A stretch of DNA of 64,000 nt from Methylocaldum sp. 14B (lineage in GTDB: Bacteria > Pseudomonadota > Gammaproteobacteria > Methylococcales > Methylococcaceae). This document shows positions 7,984-15,455 of the stretch, one piece after another. The position numbers were made by a program, and so were the translations under genes. The stretch lies in assembly GCF_002005105.1 (NCBI RefSeq), contig NZ_MSCV01000027.1:1-64000 (forward strand). Direction: 5' to 3'. Position 1 is the stretch's first letter, and every line of letters begins with the position of its first letter. A model generated the notes under the pieces. The model was given only the letters and a program-made list of their open reading frames with translations. It searched no databases and was not told where the DNA came from.

Positions 7984-8709
7984 ATGGGCAAGGTTCTGAA
8001 ATCGACGACCATCGCGGCAATAATGATGATGGCACTGGTAGTCCTGGTAGGTTGCGCCGCCCCTCGGCCCACCATCACCGTTCAGGGCGCGCCAGCCCCT
8101 TCATTCAATCCGAATGCGATTACCAAGCTGGCGGTGGTGGTCGCGCCGATTCGGCAGAGCCCGCTCCGCTTCGTCGAGGATGAAATCGTCGCGCAACTCA
8201 TGCGTAAAGGCTACAGCCTGGCCACGCGTTCCGACATGGAATCCATCCTGCGCGAGATGCAGTTCCAGCATTCGGGGCTGACCCAGGCCGACGCTGCACG
8301 GTTGGGACGTTTGCTCAACGTACCCGCGCTTTTGCTGGTGGAAGTCACTCACTTGAGCGGTGTCGGAAACGGCTTTGCGGGCTACCAGCCGCCAGCGGCT
8401 GTCTTGTCCGCCCGTCTGGTTCAGGTTGAGCAGGGGGAGATCCTCTGGGCCGCTTCCGCGTCTTACCACTCGACGCCGGATGCGCCGATGGGAAGCCCGT
8501 CCTTTTACGGCAACGTGCAGGTGAATCGCCCCGGATTCGGTTTTGCGTCGGTTACGCCTTGGATGACGCCGGCCGCACCTGGCTATCCCTTTCGCCACAA
8601 CTCGGGCGATGGCGTCGAAATATTGCGGACTCTCGCGATGCGGATCGCCGAAGCGTTTCCGCCGAGAACGGCTGTTCCGTCTTACTCCGGGGATGTGACG
8701 CAAAAGTGA
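7984..8709 (+). CDS. CsgG-like lipoprotein
   Basis: A 241-residue predicted lipoprotein. The signal peptide ends in LVVLVGC with Cys24 as the lipidation site. The mature part repeats the CsgG-type pattern (YSLATRSDMESILREMQF, GLTQADAARLGRLLNVPALLLVEV, LSARLVQVEQGEILWAASA), then has a glycine/proline-rich C-terminal tail. Together with the preceding CsgG-like gene it would make an outer-membrane pair. ATG 7984 is preferred over 7978 because of the GGGGG run six bases upstream. Its stop lies six bases before the next start, indicating one operon. Substrate and exact role are unknown. Confidence 0.68.
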   Translation: MGKVLKSTTIAAIMMMALVVLVGCAAPRPTITVQGAPAPSFNPNAITKLAVVVAPIRQSPLRFVEDEIVAQLMRKGYSLATRSDMESILREMQFQHSGLTQADAARLGRLLNVPALLLVEVTHLSGVGNGFAGYQPPAAVLSARLVQVEQGEILWAASASYHSTPDAPMGSPSFYGNVQVNRPGFGFASVTPWMTPAAPGYPFRHNSGDGVEILRTLAMRIAEAFPPRTAVPSYSGDVTQK

Positions 8710-8715
8710 GGACCC

Positions 8716-9171
8716 ATGGCGAGTTTGACCCGAAACATCCCTTCCTATCTGCGCCTATTGATCGTCGAGGATAACGAGGAGCGCCTCGAATGTTTCCGAT
8801 CCTGGTTGCCGGAAGACGTCAGACCGGTCGTGGCGACTAGCGCAGGACGGGCGATCGGCATCGTACAGCGGGATCGTGGAACGGTCTATGCGGGAATTCT
8901 GTTGGATCATGATTTGGTCGAGCAAATCGTAGCCGACGGGGAACAACGTTTCTCCGGTACACACGTGACCGATGCCATCATCACACACATCTCCGTGGAT
9001 GTTCCGATTCTCGTCCATTCCATGAATTTCGGGAGAGCTACAGCGATGGTTTCGAAACTCGAACATGCCGGTTTTTGGGTAACGCGTGCTCCCATGAGTT
9101 CCTTGACTCAGGAGAAACTCGGGGCGTGGCTGGAAGACGTTCGTGCTATCAGGCGAATCGTGGAGAGATGA
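8716..9171 (+). CDS. Divergent receiver-domain protein (cREC-like)
   Basis: A 151-residue single-domain protein of receiver fold. RLLIVEDNEERLECF (13-27) matches the acidic pocket, ILLDHDL (61-67) sits where the phosphoacceptor strand should be, and LVHSMNFGRATAM (99-111) replaces the usual T-loop. The DHD and HSMN motifs are those of the cyclic-phosphate-processing receiver family (PF20274) described by comparative genomics, rather than of ordinary response regulators. It has no output domain and no adjacent histidine kinase. Spacing of six bases ties it to the CsgG-like pair. A role in sensing or processing a nucleotide-like signal is inference. Confidence 0.65.
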   Translation: MASLTRNIPSYLRLLIVEDNEERLECFRSWLPEDVRPVVATSAGRAIGIVQRDRGTVYAGILLDHDLVEQIVADGEQRFSGTHVTDAIITHISVDVPILVHSMNFGRATAMVSKLEHAGFWVTRAPMSSLTQEKLGAWLEDVRAIRRIVER

Positions 9172-9289
9172 CGGGAAACGGATAACAGAGGCTACTCACT
9201 AGCGACCGCGTTTTCTTGATATATCTGCAATTTCGGGTGTGAAGACGGTTTAACGTTAACTTATTCAACATCGACTGGAGGAAGTCTTT

Positions 9290-9484
9290 ATGGCTGACAA
9301 AGAAATCGGCACGGTTGAATCCCAGGCAGGCAAATACCGGGTATTGTGGAACGATAGAAGCGGGAAGGTATACGTGAAGAAGATGGCCGCGTTCCTTGCA
9401 GGGTGGGAGCGATGCGATGCGACCGCAAGAACAGCTGCAAATGCTGTTGATGTCGCGGCCGCCTATGTACGCAGCGAGGGCTGA
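9290..9484 (+). CDS. Small conserved-type hypothetical protein
   Basis: A 64-residue basic protein starting MADKEIGTVESQAGKYRVLW, with a good CTGGAGGAAG ribosome site. The sequence shows short strands followed by an alanine-rich helix (CDATARTAANAVDVAAAYV). I do not recognise the family. It lies 118 bp after the receiver-like gene and before transposon debris, so it is probably the last gene of that accessory block or a monocistronic unit. Confidence 0.55.
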   Translation: MADKEIGTVESQAGKYRVLWNDRSGKVYVKKMAAFLAGWERCDATARTAANAVDVAAAYVRSEG

Positions 9485-9549
9485 ACAAAGCGCAGTTTGA
9501 AATCCCCATAAATCAAGTTGCAAAATCAATTTTGTGGGGAGCTGTGCCG

Positions 9550-9770
9550 ATGCCAAAGTGTACCGCGGAAACGATAGAATTTGGGCGTCTCGGACGCCGG
9601 GTGATCGAGGCGAATTTTTCGGGGGGCGCCATCAGTTCGGATGGCGGGTTGCTTCTGTTGCGCCAAGTGGATCGGTACGTCGGTTTGTCCCAAGCGGTAG
9701 CCGAGGCGCTGCACGATCCCTGCGATCCGGAGCGGATTTTCACCCCTTGCGCGATTTGATCGCCCAACGG
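9550..9770 (+). pseudogene. IS1380-family transposase, 5' fragment
   Basis: The frame from ATG 9550 begins MPKCTAETIEFGRLGRR and continues IEANFSGGAISSDGGLLLLR, then GLSQAVAEALHDPCDPERI, the N-terminus of IS1380-type DDE transposases. After PERI a one-base deletion moves the expected LRDLIAQR into another frame (about 9747-9770), and no catalytic DDE core follows. A different frame stays open to 9896, but I could not match it. The fragment lies directly beside a truncated vapC, suggesting insertion and deletion removed sequence here. Confidence 0.75.
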
Positions 9771-9928
9771 CCACGCGTTGTGGTCGATGCCAAGCGCGAG
9801 CAAGCCAGGCGCTATGATGAGCGTTTCGAATTTGAACGATTCCCCGATGCCTCGCTCACCTTGTGGTCGCCCATGGCAGCCATAGCCAAACTGTGAACCG
9901 GCACATCGAATAAGTGTGGACAAGAGGG

Positions 9929-9949
9929 GTTAGTATCGATGTATACCAT
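9929..9949 (-). pseudogene. vapC toxin remnant (first seven codons)
   Basis: One base after the stop of the AbrB-type antitoxin gene, an ATG opens M-V-Y-I-D-T-N, the canonical start of a PIN-domain VapC toxin with its first catalytic Asp. Similarity stops at about 9929, where the DNA changes to the IS1380-adjacent segment. The rest of the toxin is missing. Confidence 0.6.
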
Positions 9950-9950
9950 G

Positions 9951-10184
9951 TCAGTCGTCGCCGCGGGTCAGGGCAATAATTTCATCCGCGCTCATCTTCA
10001 CTGTGGCGACACCGCGGAGGAGGGCAAAGCGGCTCATGGGCTCCTTGGTTTCGGTAGGGAGGCGCGGCACTTGTTCCTCTTCCGTCGCCTTGGACCCCAC
10101 CGCACTGCCAGGTTTCAGACCAAGCAGATCCCGAACGGGTTTCGGATTGGCGAACTGCCCTCTACGAGGCACTGTTGTACTCAT
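9951..10184 (-). CDS. AbrB/VapB-type antitoxin, orphan
   Basis: A 77-residue protein beginning MSTTVPRRGQFANPKPVRDL and continuing LGLKPGSAV, a SpoVT-AbrB swapped-hairpin DNA-binding domain with the usual GQVTIPK core altered to GQFANPK. The C-terminus SRFALLRGVATVKMSADEII followed by ALTRGDD is the toxin-binding tail of VapB antitoxins paired with PIN toxins. The partner toxin survives only as a seven-codon stub at 9949-9929. The altered core and lost partner suggest a decaying toxin-antitoxin locus. The start is set where the family begins, although the frame is open upstream to 10364. Confidence 0.72.
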   Translation of the reverse strand: MSTTVPRRGQFANPKPVRDLLGLKPGSAVGSKATEEEQVPRLPTETKEPMSRFALLRGVATVKMSADEIIALTRGDD

Positions 10185-10762
10185 GAATCGGCCCCGACGT
10201 AATACATTGAACCAGAAGAGTATTAGCTCTATCCGAGCATCGCCAGCCATCCGTGGGAACATTCCGGGCGGCTGTTTACGGCCAAGCAACACTCTCCGCG
10301 GGAAACCTTGCCATTTGCCGTTTTCGTAATGCCAAAAGGGCTTGACCGCCGGCAGGCTTTGCAAAAAGCCGTAATAATGCCATTGAGTTTTTAGGGTTTC
10401 TTATTCTGGGGCTGTGCCACTGGCACAGATCAGGGGGCATCTCTTGTACCTGGCGGTGGATCGTCTTCCCTTCGATGAGCGTCTTTTCAAAAGCGATGCC
10501 GGATGGACATTCTGAAACACGGCAACGCCATTACAGACCGCGCGTGAGCTCGCCGAGAGAGGAACTTTTCGCACGCGCTGCATGACGGCTAAAAGCGAAC
10601 CGCACCGGCGGTTGGCCAGGATTGGTCGACGGCCCGCTCATGTACGGAAACTCCTAAGTATCTGAGGCGGACATTGTTAAGGACATCGTGGTGGCATAAT
10701 GAGATATATATGTATGATAGTAAATTAATTTTTTAACTCGACTGAGCGACATATTTAAGGAC
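10185..10762. other. Intergenic region, no gene recognised
   Basis: No convincing gene is seen. It contains one copy of the dyad TGTGCCACTGGCACA at 10413-10427 and a very AT-rich segment (10698-10740) just before the Fic gene, where its promoter presumably lies. Confidence 0.4.
10413..10427. promoter_or_regulatory. Operator-like dyad TGTGCCACTGGCACA, copy 1
   Basis: A 15-bp perfect dyad (TGTGCCA/TGGCACA around one base), extended by C and G to 17 bp. Two more copies lie at 12525-12539 and 13553-13567. All three are in non-coding or start-region DNA of the integrative element. Confidence 0.55.
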
Positions 10763-11932
10763 ATGCTCGACTTCGCCAATTGTGAACTGCGCATCGAAAC
10801 GCAACGTTTCGGTCCATTCACCTTTCAGGTAGGCATCAATCCCGGCGAAGTGGAAACCGCATTGCTGCGTGTCATCGATGCTCATGAGCGTTTTGTCGAG
10901 TCGCCGTTATCGCAAGTGGCGAACCGGCTCGAGCGCGAAGTGATCGCGAGCAGCGTTTTCGGCACCAACAGTATTGAAGGCGGTACGCTGACCGAGGAGG
11001 AAACAGCCGAAGTCTTGGAAATCGAACCGGCAAGGGTAAAGGACATCGAACAACGTCGCGTCGTGAATATCAAAGCGGCGTACGATCTCGCCCGACAAGC
11101 TTCCGAGATCCCGGACTGGCAATTGAACCTAGACTTTATTTGCCGGGTCCATGCAGCCATTACTCGCGATTTACCTCATCAATACAACCAACCGGGGCAG
11201 TTTCGAGATAATCCCAAGGGAATCGTCACGCAAGTCGGCGATGCTGCCCACGGCGGAAAATACAAGCCTCCGCAATATGGTGGGGACATTCACCTGCTGA
11301 TGGCGAAACTCATCGAATGGCACGAATGCCTTGTCGAAGCCGGCGTGCCGCCTTTGATACGGGCGCCGCTGATTCATCTCTATTTCGAATGGATTCATCC
11401 GTTTTGGGACGGCAACGGCCGTGTCGGGCGCGTCATCGAGGCGACCCTGTTGAGAGCTGGCGGATTTCGATACGCTCCTTTTGCCTTGGCCCGGTACTAT
11501 CTCGAAGAAATCGATCAATATTTCACCTTGTTCAATGTCTGCCGCAAGGCGGCCGAAAAGCACCACTCGTCACCCAACTTGCCCTTCGTTGCGTTTCACC
11601 TGGAGGGGATGCGCGCTGTCATCAACCGGCTGCATCAACGTGTCAACCGAATGGTCGGCGTCTTGCTTTATGAGGCTCAAGTCAAAAGACTTTACGACCA
11701 GAAAGAGCTGAACGTGCGCCAATACGCCATCTTGACGCAATTGATCGCCATGGGTCCGATACGGGCGGAAGAACTGCGGAGAGCGCCCTGGTACGAAGCG
11801 CTTTATCTGAAGCGCAACGACAAAACCCGGCAAAGAGACATGAGAAAACTGCGCGAAATGGGGCTCATCGTTGTTGACGCGAAGAACACGATCTGGCCGG
11901 GCTTCCTTCGACCGCCCGACGGCGAAAGGTAG
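10763..11932 (+). CDS. Fic family protein (AMP-transferase type)
   Basis: A 389-residue Fic enzyme. The catalytic loop HPFWDGNGRVGR fits H-x-F-x-D/E-G-N-G-R-x2-R, so transfer of AMP (or another nucleotide) to a hydroxyl side chain of a target protein is expected. The inhibitory-helix motif TNSIEGG near residue 72 fits S/T-x3-E-G/N and places it with class II Fic proteins, whose activity is self-restrained. A Fic_N-type region precedes the core, and a winged-helix-like C-terminus (LNVRQYAILTQLIAMGPIRAEEL) follows. AAGGA stands before the ATG. The surrounding debris and mobile genes suggest horizontal gain; the target is unknown. Confidence 0.9.
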   Translation: MLDFANCELRIETQRFGPFTFQVGINPGEVETALLRVIDAHERFVESPLSQVANRLEREVIASSVFGTNSIEGGTLTEEETAEVLEIEPARVKDIEQRRVVNIKAAYDLARQASEIPDWQLNLDFICRVHAAITRDLPHQYNQPGQFRDNPKGIVTQVGDAAHGGKYKPPQYGGDIHLLMAKLIEWHECLVEAGVPPLIRAPLIHLYFEWIHPFWDGNGRVGRVIEATLLRAGGFRYAPFALARYYLEEIDQYFTLFNVCRKAAEKHHSSPNLPFVAFHLEGMRAVINRLHQRVNRMVGVLLYEAQVKRLYDQKELNVRQYAILTQLIAMGPIRAEELRRAPWYEALYLKRNDKTRQRDMRKLREMGLIVVDAKNTIWPGFLRPPDGER

Positions 11933-12051
11933 CGGCAGACCGAAACTCATGGCCTCCTCTACGGCGCTGAGAACTCGGCAGCATCTTTCACCACGGGTTC
12001 GGACAACCGTCCATTGCGCCAAACGGTGACAAAAAGTCCAAATGACACCGA

Positions 12052-12540
12052 TTATTCCATGATGCCCGATTTCAGTCCCTGGAAGGCTTTCAACTGATCG
12101 GCATATCGTTCCAACCGCCGCAGCTCGGCGAAGCAAACCGAGTGCCACAGGTTCAACTCGAGCAGCATTTGATGAAACCGGAAATACTGGCGTTGTACTG
12201 CCGGAGGTTGGGCTCGCAACAATTTCAGTCCAGCCCCGCTTTCCAACTGCAGATAAGGTTGTTGTCCTTTGACGCCGGATTTGCGCCAGCGTAAATAGAC
12301 CGCGCCGGTCTTGAGTTTTTGAACGCTCAGATGCATCGGCCAGGGGGCACGGAAGATGTGCTTGAATTCGTCCGAGACTGCGTACATGGCGGCCATGATT
12401 TCGTCGAGTTCCTGACGGAGCCGGTGAATGCGGTTCCATACCTCGGTTTTGCCGGTGGGCTTTCGTTCGTACATCCAAGGACAACAGGCGACATCGAGTC
12501 TTATGGGTTTACGTGTTTTCAGGCTGTGCCACTGGCACAT
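12052..12540 (-). CDS. Unknown protein of the integrative element
   Basis: Up to 162 residues, family not recognised. The body is helical and rich in Arg, Leu and Gln (RIHRLRQELDEIMAAMY, RRLERYADQLKAF), with a central beta-like segment KTGAVYLRWRKSGVKGQQPY. It is the most downstream gene of the minus-strand element module. The frame can start at ATG 12540, but the first codons would then be encoded by the dyad TGTGCCAGTGGCACA; ATG 12474 would leave the dyad in the leader, as at the next gene. Position suggests a DNA-processing accessory such as DUF3158-type proteins of related elements, but I cannot show this. Confidence 0.55.
   Translation of the reverse strand: MCQWHSLKTRKPIRLDVACCPWMYERKPTGKTEVWNRIHRLRQELDEIMAAMYAVSDEFKHIFRAPWPMHLSVQKLKTGAVYLRWRKSGVKGQQPYLQLESGAGLKLLRAQPPAVQRQYFRFHQMLLELNLWHSVCFAELRRLERYADQLKAFQGLKSGIME
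12525..12539. promoter_or_regulatory. Operator-like dyad, copy 2
   Basis: The second copy of the TGTGCCACTGGCACA dyad. It overlaps the first possible start codon of the unknown gene on the minus strand, where a bound regulator would block transcription or initiation. Confidence 0.55.
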
Positions 12541-12574
12541 CTCGGAAATGGCCGCACTTGCCCTTATCCCTTAA

Positions 12575-12649
12575 AAAGGTAAAAGCCTTTTAAAGGGGCT
12601 ATCCGGTCCATATCTACCCGATCCGCTTCGAGTCATGGGTACCCATGAC
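12575..12649. promoter_or_regulatory. A/T hairpin and 18-bp perfect palindrome
   Basis: AAAAGG-TAAAAG-CCTTTT (about 12578-12593) is a hairpin that could end minus-strand transcription from the TIGR03761 gene. GTCATGGGTACCCATGAC at 12632-12649 is a perfect 18-bp palindrome, 24 bp past that gene's stop. It is a candidate protein-binding site, for example for ParB or a nickase accessory. Confidence 0.35.
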
Positions 12650-12673
12650 ATGATTCAGAGAGCATGCGTTCGA

Positions 12674-13492
12674 TCAGTGCGAACTCGCCGTTTCCTTCGA
12701 TTCACCGGAAGGCGGCTTCCGGCGCTGCTTCACCTTCGCCACAATCAGGGCCTGCTCGGTCAGGCCGAGCTTTTCGGCGCCTTGAGCGACAGGATCGATT
12801 GACGTGGCATTGCGCCGAAGGTTCGGGGCAACGCGTGCCCGGCACGTTGCATCCAGAATCGTTTCCGGCAACTTGCCCATGAGATCTCTGGCTCTTTGAG
12901 CGGCTTGGTTCATTTGCCTGAGGTCCTCGCGGGTGACACCGGTGTAGCGCCAAACGGCCGCCAGGTTGAAGGTATGGCGGATGCCGCGGCCGGCACTCTG
13001 AATGATGTTTTGGCTCTTGTCGCGATCGATCAGGGCGAAATGCCGGGCGGTCAATACCGCACGCATCAGGGCATCGTAATCGGCGATCAGGTAGGCACCC
13101 ATGTACCCGTAGGGATTGGAGAATTGCAGAGAAACGCGGATAGGCTCCAGGGAATGAGCGACATCGATCTTGACCCCGGAGATGCCGTCCAACACCTGCA
13201 TCAGCACGTTCTGCTTCTCGGCCATGTATGCGCGCGAGGCTTCGATGGCCTGCTCGATCTTCAGCAGATACCAGTCCGCATAGGGGTCGTCGAATTGCGC
13301 CGACAGCCAAAGTTGGCGCATCCGGCGGCCGAAGGACAACAGCCCGATGATCGCAGGCGCTTTGTCATTGCCGGACTCTCGACCATGCACCAGCCTCTGC
13401 GCTTGCCGGGTCTGGATCTCCAGAAACGCCTCGCTGCGCAAAGCCCCGGGTTCGACGCGTCGCTCGGCCATTGTGCTCTCTTTGTCGTTCAT
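12674..13492 (-). CDS. Integrating conjugative element protein, TIGR03761 (PFL_4669) family
   Basis: A 272-residue protein matching the PFL_4669 family of ICE core genes. Signatures are LEIQTRQAQRLVHGRE, AIIGLLSFGRRMRQLWL, DDPYADWYLLKIEQAIE, VSLQFSNPYGYMGAYLIADY and GVTREDLRQMNQAAQRARD. The function is not established; the gene is always found with ICE replication and partition genes. A second in-frame ATG at 13471 is possible. A TGTGCCAGTGGCACA dyad lies 60 bp upstream. The C-terminus is basic (VKQRRKPPSGESKE). Confidence 0.85.
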   Translation of the reverse strand: MNDKESTMAERRVEPGALRSEAFLEIQTRQAQRLVHGRESGNDKAPAIIGLLSFGRRMRQLWLSAQFDDPYADWYLLKIEQAIEASRAYMAEKQNVLMQVLDGISGVKIDVAHSLEPIRVSLQFSNPYGYMGAYLIADYDALMRAVLTARHFALIDRDKSQNIIQSAGRGIRHTFNLAAVWRYTGVTREDLRQMNQAAQRARDLMGKLPETILDATCRARVAPNLRRNATSIDPVAQGAEKLGLTEQALIVAKVKQRRKPPSGESKETASSH

Positions 13493-13552
13493 CGCTCTAC
13501 CTCCCCAGAATACCGAACCGGGAATCGATCGGTTGCCGGCCTTCAGAACAGC

Positions 13553-13567
13553 TGTGCCAGTGGCACA
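13553..13567. promoter_or_regulatory. Operator-like dyad, copy 3
   Basis: TGTGCCAGTGGCACA, extended to GCTGTGCCAGTGGCACAGC (19-bp dyad), in the 90-bp gap between the STY4528-type gene and the TIGR03761 gene. It is the most symmetrical of the three copies. Confidence 0.6.
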
Positions 13568-13582
13568 GCAGCCAATTTCCCC

Positions 13583-14842
13583 TCAATCATTCTTGCCTTT
13601 CTTGGCCACCCAGTTGTCATGGATCGCGTTCAACCGTCGAGTCAGCAAATGCGCGGATTGTCCGGCCGTCTGCCCGATCGCCTGATTCCGCGCCAGATCC
13701 TTTTCGTTCCGCTGCCGTTCGCGTTCTCGCAACTGCCGATATTTGAGTCCTAAGCTGGTGAGAGGACTTTGTCCCTCGGCCAGGCGTCCGCACATCCAGT
13801 GCAGATATCCCAGCGCGTTGCGGATAGGCTTGTCGGTCTCCCGCTTGGCGTGGATTTGTGCGGCCAACTCGTCCAAAAGGGCCTGGCGGTCGGCTCCGGT
13901 CAGGGGGCGCAGGTATTCCCAGGCCAGACGCCGTTCGTCGTCGCTGAATTCGCTAGGAAAGATCAGCGCGGGATCGATCGGCTCGCGCGCGTGCGCGGAA
14001 TTCGTCGAATCTTCGAGGGCATGAAACGTAGTAGCAGTTTTTTTATTTAAACTACTACTACATAGGACCGAGTTAAGTTTTTTTCCTGCGCCGGAAAGTC
14101 CCTGATTTTCCGCAGGATTTTTATCCAAGTTCAAATTTTGAACTCGGCGCGGTGCATCCGAGTTCAATTCCTTAACCAGGGCCGCCGAGTTCGAATTTTG
14201 AACCGGGCCGGCTGATTCCGGCCGTTGATGGATTCGGCGGATTCGCTCCGGGTGGGCCGCGTACAAATCTTCTTCTCCATGGGTGAATCGCATCACCGGC
14301 GAGCGGCTTGCCGTGAGGTCTTCCTGCCGGCGGATTCGATGGCGGACCGTTTCCAGGACGGCATGGGCCACCATGGCGACGCGTGGATGATGATGGGATT
14401 CGAGTCCTTCCAGGAACTCGAGATAGCTTCCGTCCAGGGCGATGGTATCGCCCAAGGGCAGGACCTCGTCGTGAACCGCATAGACGTTGCCCTTGAACCG
14501 TCCCGACTCGTCCCGAAGACAATTGCATAGGGAAATCCAGCGGGCTGCCCGCAGGATCAGGATGCACCGGGCCACCGTCGGACGCGAGAGACGCAACAGG
14601 CGCTGGATTTCGTCGTAGGACGGGAAACGACTCAGCCCTTGCGCGGACAGGCAGATTCGGATCAGGAGATAAACCCGGACATCCACCGCTTCAAGGACGG
14701 GGTCCAAGGTCAAGGCCCTGGGGATGGAATCATGCCAATTGCCGAGAAACAGCAAGGCATCGGTGTCGGGCTCGGTGGCGGTGCCTCGGCGGGATTCCTC
14801 GATCAGCCGCCGCATGCGTTCGGTGAGCGACTCGTCAGCCAT
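13583..14842 (-). CDS. STY4528-type island replication protein
   Basis: A 419-residue protein resembling the pathogenicity-island replication protein STY4528. The N-terminal winged-helix region contains DSIPRALTLDPVLEAVDVRVYLL and FPSYDEIQRLLRLSRPTVARC, followed by WISLCNCLRDESGRFKGNVYAVHDE. The C-terminal part is charged and ends in VAKKGKND. It is thought to act in replication of the excised element. ATG 14842 is chosen because GGAGGG stands six bases upstream. Its start overlaps the end of the DUF2857 gene by 8 bp, so translation is probably coupled. Low-complexity Asn/Ser stretches occur at about residues 225-290. Confidence 0.8.
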   Translation of the reverse strand: MADESLTERMRRLIEESRRGTATEPDTDALLFLGNWHDSIPRALTLDPVLEAVDVRVYLLIRICLSAQGLSRFPSYDEIQRLLRLSRPTVARCILILRAARWISLCNCLRDESGRFKGNVYAVHDEVLPLGDTIALDGSYLEFLEGLESHHHPRVAMVAHAVLETVRHRIRRQEDLTASRSPVMRFTHGEEDLYAAHPERIRRIHQRPESAGPVQNSNSAALVKELNSDAPRRVQNLNLDKNPAENQGLSGAGKKLNSVLCSSSLNKKTATTFHALEDSTNSAHAREPIDPALIFPSEFSDDERRLAWEYLRPLTGADRQALLDELAAQIHAKRETDKPIRNALGYLHWMCGRLAEGQSPLTSLGLKYRQLRERERQRNEKDLARNQAIGQTAGQSAHLLTRRLNAIHDNWVAKKGKND

Positions 14843-15455
14843 CGCGACCCTCCGAGGCGAACGGCTTGTCCCTTCCATTCATTGAGGACGCTTCGTCCAG
14901 AATGGGGGTCAGACCGGTGGCTTCCCATTCCTTGATCAAGGCCCAGATCGCCCGGATTTCGGCCCGAGTAGCCCGATGGACCGCCATGAGCCGATCGCGT
15001 AAGTCCGTCAGGGCGTCCGATTCCAGCCAAGCCCGCCAGATGGCTTTCTGTTGATCTTCGGGCGGTTTCTCGGTGCGTCCGATTCCGAGATCGGAGAGGC
15101 CCAGCAGTTTGCGGTACCCGCTGTAGGCGGGTTTGTTCAGCCCGAACAGTTCGTTCATGACACTGAACGACGCACCCGCCACGATCATGTCCATGCAGAG
15201 TCGCCGCTCCTCGGCTCGGCGCTGAAGGATCCGAAACGCCGTATTCAGTGCATCGGGATCGAAGCAAACGGTCATGATGCGTCCGTTCATGCCGAGCGCC
15301 AGTTCATGGAGCGCTTCCAGGGAGAGGTTCCGAATGCGGTCGACCTGCTCAGGTCGGAGGCCGAGGCTCAGGGCCGTGGCATAGTCCTCTGCGGACGCCA
15401 GACGTGCGACATAGAGCAGGGTTTGGAGATTATATTCGGCGTGGACGTTATCCAT
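14835..15455 (-). CDS. DUF2857 family protein of integrative element
   Basis: A 206-residue helical protein. The order ParA-ParB-DUF2857-STY4528 and residues such as YVARLASAEDYATALSLGLRP and SVMNELFGLNKPAYSGYRKL fit the DUF2857 family of SPI-7/PAPI-1-like islands. Its biochemical role is unknown, although the STDB-like helix-turn-helix pattern near residues 105-135 suggests DNA binding. MDNVHAEYNLQ (ATG 15455) is preferred to the frame start at 15488 because GAGAGGAAAG precedes it. It overlaps both neighbours by 8 bp. Confidence 0.78.
   Translation of the reverse strand: MDNVHAEYNLQTLLYVARLASAEDYATALSLGLRPEQVDRIRNLSLEALHELALGMNGRIMTVCFDPDALNTAFRILQRRAEERRLCMDMIVAGASFSVMNELFGLNKPAYSGYRKLLGLSDLGIGRTEKPPEDQQKAIWRAWLESDALTDLRDRLMAVHRATRAEIRAIWALIKEWEATGLTPILDEASSMNGRDKPFASEGRDG

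Noticed and set aside
10185-10364. N-terminal extension of the VapB-type antitoxin
   Set aside because: The open frame continues upstream, but the family begins at MSTTV and the extra 60 residues look non-coding.
10401-10583. A 60-codon minus-strand frame containing the first dyad
   Set aside because: Basic, motif-free, and its end is formed by the operator-like repeat.
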